This document shows positions 48,301 to 59,054 of a stretch of DNA of 64,000 bases, one piece after another. The stretch is from positions 14,751,431-14,815,430 of the forward strand of contig NC_088322.1 of assembly GCF_910592395.1 (NCBI RefSeq), given 5' to 3'. Position 1 is the stretch's first letter; every line of letters begins with the position of its first letter. This DNA is from Lineus longissimus (taxonomy: Eukaryota > Nemertea > Pilidiophora > Heteronemertea > Lineidae). Position numbers and translations under genes: made by a program. The notes beneath the pieces are model-generated. The model was not told the DNA's origin. It saw nothing but the letters and a program-made list of their open reading frames with translations, and searched no databases.

Positions 48301-51300
48301 TTGGCTTGTCTAGATGAGTATTTGCGTGAAAAACTGCAGCACATACATCTAGATCTAGAAATCAGCTCAATTTGGCTCGAAAAGTATTAAGTGTGAAATC
48401 TTCATCGTGCAGCCTATGACCTCACACAGACTAGTTTCAGTAACAACCTTACTCCTGATATAGCTGGTAGTTGTATTAAAGCAAACAAATTCTGAGAGTT
48501 GCAAGGGCCAGACTTCTGCCTGTATGCAAGCGAGAGGCTCTGACCACGTGTGGTGACCATCAGTTATATCACGAACATCAGCACTTTTCAAGCCACGACT
48601 GATAAGTTTCGAAACGACTGAAAAGTGGCATGATGTTAGCGATGTACAGCACGTGTTCTGAACAAAAGCATTGTCCTACATGTAATCTCTGAAAGGTAAA
48701 CAGTATTTTATCTGTCATGATGGAGAAGGGATGCACAGAAGCAAGTCAACCAGAACGACTCTAGGGATCTACAGAATCACAAAAAGCAGGGACTTTTGGA
48801 TGGATGAAAAGTTGTAATGAACACAATGAAACTTTCAGACATAGCCCCATTTTTACAACCCCTAATACTAACGCAAAAGCATATACAGTATCTGCATGTC
48901 AAGTTCAAATTGACCGGCGCAGCATGATTGGGGCATGGCGCCATAATGAAGCATTTTCTCACCTGTCGGGGTTGGCTCTGAATAGATGGTGCCATGTTGT
49001 TGTGTTCAAGCCGGGGTGGCACCTTAAATTCACAAAATAAAGATATTGGCAAAAAAAAAGGAAAAGTCGGCGAAGATCTGAGAATGTACAGTCATGTAGA
49101 CTGAAGTCAATATGAGTAGTGTGATCAGAGCTATTTTTACATCTAACTTCTGATGAATTTCGAACATGGGGATTAGAAAGACAGATGACGAACATTCTGA
49201 CACTCAACAGAGTATGGATTTGGACGTTTTAATGTGAGGAGACTCTTTCATATTCTAGAGGAAGGTAGAGATGAACCCAACCAACTGAACCCACCCAACA
49301 CACATGAAGATCTTGCCATTTGAAGAAGCCATTATGAAAGTAACCAATGCTTCTCCCTGGAATCCTTTTTCGATTTCCAGCCGAAAAACTACAGAAAGGC
49401 AATATTTTTCAAATGCCGATCACAATGCAATGGCAACTCATCCACAACAATTCTTTTAGGAAACTTGTTCAAAAGACAAGATCAAATATGAAGTGGTGAA
49501 TGCCTATACCATGATGAAATAGACCTCTGGGCTCAACATACCTGTTGGGGCTGGCTGTTGATGTATTGTACACTTGGTATTGACGGCGTGTAGCTTGTAG
49601 CAGTGGTAAAGGTCGACTGGGGTGACGGCTGATTGCTGTAAGGGACAGGTGCCTGGTTACCCGCACCGGCAACGTACTGTGGCTTGAAACCGTTCTTAGG
49701 CATGAACGTACTCCGTAATAAAGGCTTGGCTTTTATCCTCGCCTGAAACAGAAGACATTGAAGCAAGCGATTATAGATTATGTCCATCAGCGCTCTTCCT
49801 ACGGGAACTCAGTACAGCCTCTGCGAACTGCCATCATTCTGTGCACCATATTACCGGTAGGGAAGTATTTATCATCTTGGCAAATAAGATTAGACATCTT
49901 GTGAGGCTTCAGGAAGCCAATCAAGTCGCACAGATGCCAGCTGAATGTCTTGAATATCAATTATCCTGGGAGGAAGCTCGAACAACCTGAGGCTGGCAAT
50001 GCGAGCGCCATATCGAGTATTCCAGGCAAATGGTGGAATACTTCGTCTCGATTGCTTATTGGCGCTGACCTTTCCAGTGGACAACAAACCATATTGCGGG
50101 ACCACAGGGTTTTTGTGATTATCTGTCGATGTCAGAAAGTGCCAGGCAAAAAGAAGCCATTCTATCAGACAGAAACTTCTGGCTTGTCTGGTATACCAAC
50201 TGCCAATTGAGGAGCAGCATGGTGCAGAGGTTCAACTTTAACTTGGTATTAAGCCTGTCAGCCCGATGTGTTCAAAACACTTAACTGGAAGTACTCACCA
50301 TTATTGGTCGTCCAAGGAATATTTGGATTTCTTCACGAAGATAACGGTAGGCCCGCTGAGCGTCTTCATCAGAGTCGAACGTCACGTACCAACTGTTGTT
50401 GTGAGCGAATTCACAGCTGACGAAATTTGGACAGTTCTTCCCAGAAAATAGATTCTTTACATCCTGGAAAGTGGAAGTAGATAAATCATTAGACTGATGT
50501 ACCACAAAATCTGAAAGCTCTGCAAACATTCTACGATTCTGAACTTGCACTGATGCCAGAACTTAGAATTGGTCAGAAAGTTTGAAGGGGGCAACACTGA
50601 GCTAGAAGGACTTTAATAGTTTTGCATGATCAGATTCCAAGTATCATCTTGGGGTTCAAGAGGCATGAAGGGCGGCCTCCCTGCCAGCCATGACCTCATG
50701 ACAGACGACAAGCCACTCGTCAACCCTGCCGAAAGAAAACCTTAGGGTAGGGAGGCAAGATGACAAGTCGTACAACACCAAAAGGGCCGGTGCAGTCACT
50801 AGGCTCAGCTGGCACAATCTCTGAGAATGGATTGACCTTTACATCATTTCATGCAAGTTCGGAACTACAGTCACTTCGAGTTTTATGTTTAAAAGTAACC
50901 CCCCCCCCTTTCCCCAACACCACAGCCAGTTTTACGTGGCTCTAAGCTGAGGAAGTCGACTCGGCCTTGTGAATCCTCTCCACAGCCTCTCCTCCATCCC
51001 TGTGAGACTGACGTCTGCTTCACTGGAAGCGGACCTTGAATCACCTAACTCTCCATGCGCTCAAAGGGTTAACCTCTGAGTGTCCACCGGGCCTCACTAA
51101 TAATCAATGCGGATCTTATTAACTGACGACCACAGTACCATAATAACAACAATAGTCTACGTCAACAACGCCGCAACACGATATCAATGGCAGATTATCA
51201 ACACTCGTAACCATGGCGACGTGAGGAAGCAGACCATCATAACCAGCGATGTTTGATGTTTCCGCTGAGTGGGGAAAATAGCCGCGAGGAATAATCATTG

Positions 51301-54300
51301 CCTCTAATGAATGGCTTCAGACAAATTGTTTCAGAGAATCCGACAATTTTGTGACCATGGTTTCTCTGGGCAGTAACAGATCTTATGAAACCCCCATGCC
51401 ATCAACACAAAAGACTATATTAGCACCAAACATTGCACAAGTTGGATCTTATACCCTATATTTCATACAAAATGCGGAGGCTGTCGGTGCTTCAACACAC
51501 AAAATAAATCATGGGCCTCTTACAGCTCATATAACAACACTAACTACTCCATTATTTACGCAAACACGCTATCTTTGGGAAGCCATCTATCATAGACGCG
51601 GCAGGGTCCCACACTGCGACCGGCCACTCAAGTGTATTGCCAGTGAAGAGCGGAGCAAATACACTTTGAAAAGTGACTGAGCCAGCAATACTGATGTCGT
51701 AACTTCATGGTAATGCACCGGCTACTTTGACTCAATTCAGAGAATCGACCTAGACTTGAGTGCAAATACGCCATTATTGGCGTCTTGGCGCCAAAAACGA
51801 ACTTTCTTACATCGAATCTAAAAACTATTTAGAAAAGACCATCTTCAATTCCTGGAAAACCCATTGACAATATGACTTCTCAACTAGATTGCTTTGCTGA
51901 TTCAATTCAAAAGTTGAAACCATGCGATTCCGATCAATAACAGCTGATTCTTTCCTCGCCCAACTGATGGATAATAACAATGTTTTGCCCCCGGGGAAGG
52001 GGAGGTTCCTACAATGCTGTCAAGGACGTTTCGCCATCACCATGTATGGAAGTATGTTGGAGGAATACAATGATTTTAGTCATCACAGGAAGGTGGGGTC
52101 CTGGTTTAGTTGAATCGGGAGTATGGGCATTATTGACTTCACAATATTACAAGGGCCTGATCTAAAATGCTTCTTACCTCTAGAGGAGTACTGTCGGGTA
52201 TTTCCCTAAGTATCACAATACACCGTTTATGAAGGGGTCGCACCTTCTCCCCCTTCTCGTCCACCTGAACATGAGAAGAGTCTGGAAAAACATGCAGAGA
52301 GTTTTATTTCAAGATGATTTATAATATGAGACAAACTGCAGGCCATTTCCCTGCAACTGGGTCTTCTATTTCATGATTAACTCCGAAATGCTTAGACATA
52401 CGTGATGAAAGAAATGTACTAATCTATTACAAGTCTGAATATAGCCGCATAACGCATCAAATTCCATCTTTGCTCACCGGAACATTCTAAATATAGCGCA
52501 ATCAAATTTAAATCGGAAATGAATCGGAGTCGAGGGAGAACGTAATTCTTGCTCCAGTTACACTCAATAAAGCAGTCGCACCGCTCAGTGAGCACGATTA
52601 TTCACCAAGACCAATCTCAGGAGACCACGGTAAATGAAAAAGAGTAACCATGGCAACTGTACAAACTCCCCATTTCAAGTGCACAGGTCCATTAGATGGA
52701 GATTTACGGTATGTAACTAGAAAAACGGTTGCGTTATTGTCATTAAGGACGGGAAGGGGCAGGGCCAGGTTCCATCGGATACAAATGGCATCACTAATAC
52801 ACGACACATGACGCTGCCTTGACTATCAGGACTACTGTAACGACTTAATGGATTCATCTTGCAGATTTTCATAGCAATTCACTAGGCAGGACAGATAAAG
52901 AGATTGTAAATAACCTTTTTGAAGCCAAGATATCTTGTCAAGAAGGCTTCCAGCAGTTCAAATATCCAATGACGACAGAGAATTTCTTACCTCTGAGTAC
53001 ATCTACAATCAACTCAAGATTTGTAGTTAATCGTTTGACAAGGTTGAAACTTGCTATAGTTGCTATGGGAACATACTGGTCCCCGTCCATCTGTGAGACT
53101 AGATACGAGTCGCTTGCTAAATTATCCCTGAAATGTAAACAAATCAACGTGAAATAACCGTACTTCCTGGAAAGTTACCGCGTCCTAATTCAATGGGGAA
53201 GAATAAGATTTGGAAGTGCTGCATGATCAGATTGAAAGTATCATCTTGGGTTTCAAGAGGCATGAAGGGCGGCCTCCCTGCCAGCCTTCTCCACATGACA
53301 GACGACAAGCCACTCGCCAAATCTACCCGAAGAAAACCTTCGGGCAGGAAGGCAAAGACAGCAGGTCGTACAACACCAAAAGGGTCGGTGCAGTCACTAG
53401 GAGAGGCTGGCACAATCTCTGAGAATGGATTGACTTTTGCATCATTTCATGCTATAACTTTCACCAGTAGTTCTAAAGAAATGTTCACAGTAACGACATC
53501 TTCATAGGGACATTTAACTCATACTGACCTTGAAAAGTAATATTCTAACTGTTCTTTCAACATCGTTCTGAGCTGATCACTGGGGATAGTACCGTCTAAT
53601 GGATCTGAAGGTTAAAATCAAGCTTTTTTTATTGAAGGCGGTTTTAAAATACTAACTTTAAAGGATCTACACAATATGTCCAACTTCGTTTTTGCAGGGG
53701 CAAGTCTTACTCTCGATGTATTCTTTCTTCCACACGCATAGACTGTTGTTCTCCATGTTTATTTTCAAAGCTTGGAAACCTTCGTTACTCCCAGCTGAGT
53801 TGCATCTACTCATTATCCATATTTTAGCAAACCAGACTGTTTGACTTATGAAGTTAGATCTTTTAGTTTTGGCTTAAGCAGCAAGCAATAGCCTTGCAAA
53901 ATGTTTTTCTTAGTAGTAGCGTTGGGCAACAGCAAATGCGATCTCACCTCCTGGAGATAGAGGAGATGTTGGCAGGGCTGTAGACGATGAAGATGGCAGG
54001 GGTGGCGAGGTAGCGCCGCTATAATCACTCGTGTTTGCTACCATATCTGAAGAAGTACAAGCAGGGTTAGATATGGCCGACATCCCTTATCGCAGACGCA
54101 TGCCAGAGCAAGCAGAGACCACAGCAAGTGAGGAACACGAGTATCTTGTGACTCATATCCCAGGCCAGGCTGGACGATGCCACCAGGCAGATAACGCCAA
54201 CTATAAACCTTGGATTGGGGGAAGGGGGACAACGATGTAAGCCATTCTGGACGACTTTTGATAACACCAAAAGCATACAATAGAGTCTTTCAACTGAGCA

Positions 54301-57300
54301 CCAACAGAGCTGTGAGTGTGACTGAACAAATTTTTCAATACTAAAGTGTTAGTAAACGAGTTAAGTTCATATCAAGCAAAGCAAATTTGCTCCAAGACTT
54401 TTCCGAATCGTCGGTCAGTTTTGACTTACCAGCTGGTAAGGTCCCTGTAGCAGCGGGCGACATCGGTATCGCAGCCATGGCGGGCGACACTGGACTCGTC
54501 ATTCCTGCGGTCGCTTCATTCGTCGTGTGAACCATGAGATCGGAAGTTTCTACTGCACCATTCATAATTTCTGTTTTCATCATTTGTACCATCGCTGCTG
54601 CAGGGGGCGCCACCATGACAGAGCTGACGTCTGCTCCTGGGATGACCTTGGTGGCGACATCACCGTTCATGTAGGAATATCCTGAAAGTTGAGGGGACAT
54701 TATAAATTATGCAGATGAATCTGTGAATTGCATGAAAAGTTAAGTAGTACCAATTTCTATTCAATGACAAATGCAGACCTCGCTCTGTTTTTGTTTCAGT
54801 TCCGAGATCGTCACACCCTTTTTTTGTCTCTGAGGTTGGTTCTTAAGTAATTCCTAGTTCCTATTTCTCTATCAACAATGATTCTCTAGGTGGTACAAAA
54901 GACTCAAGAGTTGTGTACCATCTGTATCCATCGGGGGAGTCGCCGTATCCTCCCCCTCCCAATGTGGTGGCTCTGCTGGTGCTGCTGCTGCAGCCGCGGG
55001 TGTCTTGCTCTGAAAGATGTTGGCGTTTGGGTTGAGTCCATGACTCTTTGGGGTAACCTGAAGATAGAAACAAAGACGTGGCATAAAATCTCTATTCACA
55101 ACAGGCAAAGTTTTAGCTTTTCACGTAAAGGATGAGAGTGATGGGTCTAGTCAACAACTCTTCAGGGTAAGCTGCAGAGAGAGGAAAAGTAAAAGACTTA
55201 TTGACAAGTTGTAATGTAAGGCGAGGGGTTCTTTGGGTGGCAAAAGACTTGTTGAGGGAGGGGAAGGCGCCTCGCCCTTACAGTTCAACTCTAGCCAAAG
55301 CTTGATAAAATTCACTTTTGACGTCAATACCCTGTCATTTGACATCGGCAATCCAAGGGTTAACATGCCGATACTCTCCTGGGGGATGCAGATTGTCATG
55401 TTACCACGGTAACAATGAATCATCTGCCTGATCTTCGAACACACTGGGACTGAAGGCAGATCGTATTTAATGTCGAGATATCCACTAAAATATAATGGCT
55501 AAATATAACCATTGATAAGCTTCCGCCTGCCGCTGGCTGGAGATTACACATCAATTATTCATTCATGTCAGAGGAAGACTTCAGAAAGCCCAAAAATATT
55601 GGCAGAAATAACGTTTTATCATTTCAAGGAGGAACTAAAACAAGGAAGTATTTTTCGACTCAAAATTACAAGTGGAACAGGAACAGGTATCAAATAATGA
55701 TTTTTTGATGACGACAGACGATTACACATTGATGTCGTCTCGAGTTGGATGATGAAACATTTCACTTTTCAGTACAGTATGTCAATAGCCCAATAACACG
55801 TGGAAAATCAATTCTATCCATTTTCAAGAACGAATGGTGTCAACACACGCCTTGGCTTGGGAATTTTCAAGACATGGAAATACAATGCAGTGAACATTTT
55901 ATCCTTACAAACTAATCTTATTCGGGCTATGTACTAAATAGAGAACAGTGTACAGTTGACCCCCCCCCCCTCCGACTCGAAACCAAAACATTTGAACAAG
56001 GAAGTGGTATAGCACAGTTTGTGTAAGAGGACAAGAAAGTATGAATTGAAGGCCAATTTGACATTGAAATGAGTCGAAAATGGTGAAATTTTTTGAAAAA
56101 AAGTTATGGACTTGACCTAAATCCGCTGCCAGCATTTTACCTGTGAAGAACATTCTAGAGAGAGCTGTCAAGTCACAACAATATAGCACACTTTCACACC
56201 CATACAAATGTGTAGGTCTACTCTTTGTAAGGTAAATAAATCTGCCTTGACTGTATGTTGACTTTCAGCACTAGTACATGAGTACGCATGTTGCCAAATC
56301 TCAGGACCTTAGTCACCAAACCTGGAGTAGATCAAACAACAACAAAACTGGCTCCGAGACAGAATGATAAAAAAAAAAATTGATTGGCAGACACTGGCAA
56401 AAACAACAATGCCCCCCACCCCGCGGTCTAAGCAGCCTTGGCACCAAACAGCAACATTAACCAATTTGTCAACATGTCCAAAGACAGCCTGGGTGACAAC
56501 AAGGGCTGTCAGTACCAGACATGACCATATTGCAACAGTTTTCAAGAAACAACCCGACACATACCTTCCGTGTCCGTCGGTTACGCTCGACGCACAGTAC
56601 GTAGGAATTGGCGGAGTAGAAGAACACATCACCGGGATTCATTCGAGTGGCTCTAACTCACGTGGCAGACGCACGTTTCCATAAGCAGACGATCAAGCTA
56701 GCTCATGGTGCCACACACTCCACTCAGGCTCTGTGCAGACTACAGGTGTTTCCACAACCAGACATCGCACATATGGTACCCTCTTCCTAATGTATGTCGC
56801 AACGATTCAACAGAAATCCTAATCCTCAGCGTTCCTCAGGATATCACGATGTCAAAATGAACACACGGCACTTAATCCGTGCTGCTGTACACGGGTGAAC
56901 GTGCTTGGAACACGCGTAAACAAAACCCAAGCAAATCAATGAAAGATGATGTTATCGGCTTTCGCTTCGCTCGTCAGTGACAATCTCGAGCAGGTTGAGG
57001 TGCATAAATTATGGCTCGTACGCCCACAGTAGACACTCCGTGGATCAATATGAGAGATCAACGCAGTCGATAAAGGATACACTTGCACATTGTCCAGGAT
57101 AAGACACCTGTGTCCACTGGATCAGTGTGTTGGTTGGTCAGGGGAGGTGCTGTCAAACTCAGGGGAGGGGTTGGGTTGCCGTTGGGCTGGAGGTTGTTTC
57201 GATTTTTGATTGGACAAGGCAAAAAGATCGAAAGTCTGTTTTCAAAATACAATCCAATCTAACCTACCAAATCTTATTTTGGGAGGTGCAGGGAAAAATC

Positions 57301-59054
57301 AGGTGGGGTACATTTCGTTTTGAGGCGAACGGCAACATTTTGACATTCTGCTTCCAAACCAACTCAAGGAAGCTGCTTTGTAGACGACACTGCTGATGAG
57401 ATAAGCTGCTTTCAGTGAGGTCGAGATTGCAAAGATACACACTCCGTGGGTTCAGCCGGACAATAAGACTAAGAGCACCAAGCCTTCCCTTTTATCAGAT
57501 TGTGACATTTCTGCCCTTTAAAAAGATATTTGCAAAGGTTTTTCTTTGCGCCCTCATTTGGTATTTGTCCCCATGGGATTCCTATCCTGAACACTATAAC
57601 CACCCATGTTGGAAACTAGCCTTTTCAAGTTAACTCTCCCCACTAAAAAACGCAGCAGGCTCAACACCACCGTGGCAGTTTGTGACGCAGTTAAACCCAC
57701 CGCCTGGTTTCATAAGTCTGACTACAAGTGACAGACAGCTGGCTAGGAGAGGGGAATTGAGGCTTCCCAGGCACTGCCAAAGGAACCAGGGCTTTTATCG
57801 GAAGGTCATGTCAAACTAATCATCGAGAGCGCAATTAAGGCAACAACATCTCATCAACTTTAGGCAAAAATAGAAGACACTCCTGTTTTCCCTTCCATGT
57901 CCTGTCGCTTAAAAAGATTTTTGCCTAATCATTTTTCAGTCCAATTTACAAGAAGTAGAGCAGTGCACCAAAATTACCTCCACAACCAGACTACACAGGT
58001 GTACAAACAAATGTTAGGGTAGGAGCAGGCATGTAGATCCCATTATCATGTTATTGCTGCAGTGCATTCAGTAGACAGGATAGCCAGGTGCAACATGGAG
58101 TTGGCAGTGGAACTGTGCTGGTGGACTCTTTAATATTTTGATGTCTAGCCAGGTGGCTTTCGCTTTTTCCTGCACAGGATATCCAAGGAGATCATGTTCC
58201 TTTTTACACCAGGCCTGGGCTCAAGTCCGTGGCCTGGTCATCGAGGCCACTCACTGACCACTGGAGAGTGTGATTGGCTGCTAATAAACGAGGCTGATCA
58301 TTTCTTCTTCTCGTCATTCAATAGTAAACACCAACATTTTCAGCAGGAAATATTCTTATGAAAAGGCCCTCAACAGTCTTTTCTGCACGAAAGAGAACCT
58401 TTATTCAACTGCTACCAAACCACTTCTATTCTATCTCAGCCACTGGCAACATCTACTTGTCTTAGTCATTCAGTGGATACCTACATGGCACCGGGGCGAC
58501 AACATCGGCAAAGCAACAACGGAGCATGATCAAGGATCAGAGTATCATCAATCAGCAAACTATATGGCCATATGGTACACTAAGCTGAAAATCAATACAT
58601 TACGATATTCATTCCAACAACAACTGAGAGAAGACAACCAGGATTATATCAATGTGCATTCTATAATGTATTGTCTACAATGTCGGCACCTGGGGACAAG
58701 ATTTTCCCAGTCGTATCAGCATAATGTATTGTATGTCAGAGAGAAAGCCAAGTGCTGACATCTTGTAGTAGAATACTGAAACACGCTGTCTGTCCTGACT
58801 ACTGGTGTTAATGTTGGGTACTCGACTTCTCGTCGATTACCAATGGGACAGAGAACACAGTGAATCAGCAGATTTCAGAGATTTTAGATTTTCTGGCAAA
58901 ACTTCTTGAATATCATTATCAAGGATATACCACCGTACCTCAAAAACCCGTAGAGTTGCCTGCATGAAAGGCAAGTTAAAATGATAAACGTGCTCACCAG
59001 ATTACTTCCTAGTTGCAGCTCAGCTCCCCCGCTAGTTCCCTGGTCGGAAGTCAT
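42309..59054 (-). CDS. LARP4: La-related protein 4 (LARP4/LARP4B)
   Basis: Cytoplasmic RNA-binding protein that binds poly(A) and PABP to stabilise mRNA. Coding exons: 58998-59054, 54919-55057, 54430-54681, 53948-54046, 53529-53604, 52991-53127, 52178-52281, 50299-50463, 49542-49742, 48075-48152, 46852-46940, 45879-46090, 44950-45130, 44629-44683, 44232-44339, 43457-43659, 42996-43176, 42309-42761; phases agree, about 929 residues (human paralogues 724-738). MTSDQ start as in human LARP4B. PAM2 LNPNANIFQ (27-35), La motif ([31 protein letters not shown]), RRM ([19 protein letters not shown] to [13 protein letters not shown]), [17 protein letters not shown] linker, [48 protein letters not shown] and basic tail. 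PAM2 has Phe where vertebrate LARP4 has Trp. One ancestral gene is likely. Confidence 0.95.
43803..43930 (+). repeat. Intronic dispersed repeat, copy 1 (pair with 45522-45649)
   Basis: About 128 bases aligning to 45522-45649 in the same orientation. Shared blocks include CAGACAGCCTTTCGGC and a long identical run from CTACTCCCGCCAGTGG through CTAGCTCTGACAGGTTA. Differences are scattered, so it is a repeat family and not a recent local duplication. The copies flank three LARP4 exons. Confidence 0.75.
45298..45485. mobile_element. 188-bp MITE with 34-bp perfect terminal inverted repeats
   Basis: Left end 45298-45331 and right end 45452-45485 are perfect 34-base inverted repeats beginning GTGACCCGTCACAGCAAAAC. 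The element is flanked on both sides by ATTT (45294-45297 and 45486-45489), a 4-base target-site duplication. The 120-base interior has no coding capacity. It lies in the LARP4 intron between exons 44950-45130 and 45879-46090. Confidence 0.85.
45522..45649 (+). repeat. Intronic dispersed repeat, copy 2
   Basis: Partner of 43803-43930, same orientation. It starts 36 bases right of the 188-bp MITE. Confidence 0.75.
46113..46132 (+). promoter_or_regulatory. Triple AGGTCA direct repeat, spacing 1 (DR1)
   Basis: Three exact AGGTCA half-sites at 46113, 46120 and 46127 with a single A between them. DR1 is the target of HNF4, COUP-TF and RXR dimers. On the minus strand the run reads TGACCTTTGACCTTTGACCT and lies 23-42 bases before the acceptor of LARP4 exon 45879-46090, so it may instead be a branch-point/pyrimidine region. 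Confidence 0.4.
46327..46342. repeat. Poly-C run
   Basis: About sixteen consecutive C in a LARP4 intron. Similar shorter runs occur near 47102, 50899 and 55961. Confidence 0.85.
50620..50853 (+). repeat. ~230-bp intronic repeat, copy 1 (pair with 53219-53452)
   Basis: Aligns over its whole length with 53219-53452, roughly nine in ten bases identical by eye; shared blocks include GAGGCATGAAGGGCGGCCTC and CACAATCTCTGAGAATGGAT. A partial reading frame is visible but broken differently in each copy. The copies flank LARP4 exons 52178-52281 and 52991-53127, which encode part of the La module. Confidence 0.8.
53219..53452 (+). repeat. ~230-bp intronic repeat, copy 2
   Basis: Direct-orientation partner of 50620-50853, in the intron upstream of the 52991-53127 exon. 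It contains a short inverted element, CCCGAAG..CTTCGGG. Confidence 0.8.
56565..56642 (-). CDS. LARP4: Alternative first coding exon of LARP4
   Basis: An ATG at 56642 opens 26 codons ([20 protein letters not shown] then NRRTRK) ending at a good donor AAG|GTATGT, phase 0. That joins in frame to the PAM2 exon at 54919-55057, the same acceptor used by the MTSDQ exon at 58998-59054. This would yield an isoform of about 936 residues differing only at the N terminus. Vertebrate LARP4 and LARP4B also differ in this segment. Transcription from here is inferred from the frame and donor only. Confidence 0.5.
56643..58997. other. LARP4 5' intron
   Basis: No further exon recognised between the two candidate first coding exons. 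Sequence just upstream of 56642 (minus strand CACGTGAGTT) could be part of an internal promoter or 5' UTR. Confidence 0.5.
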
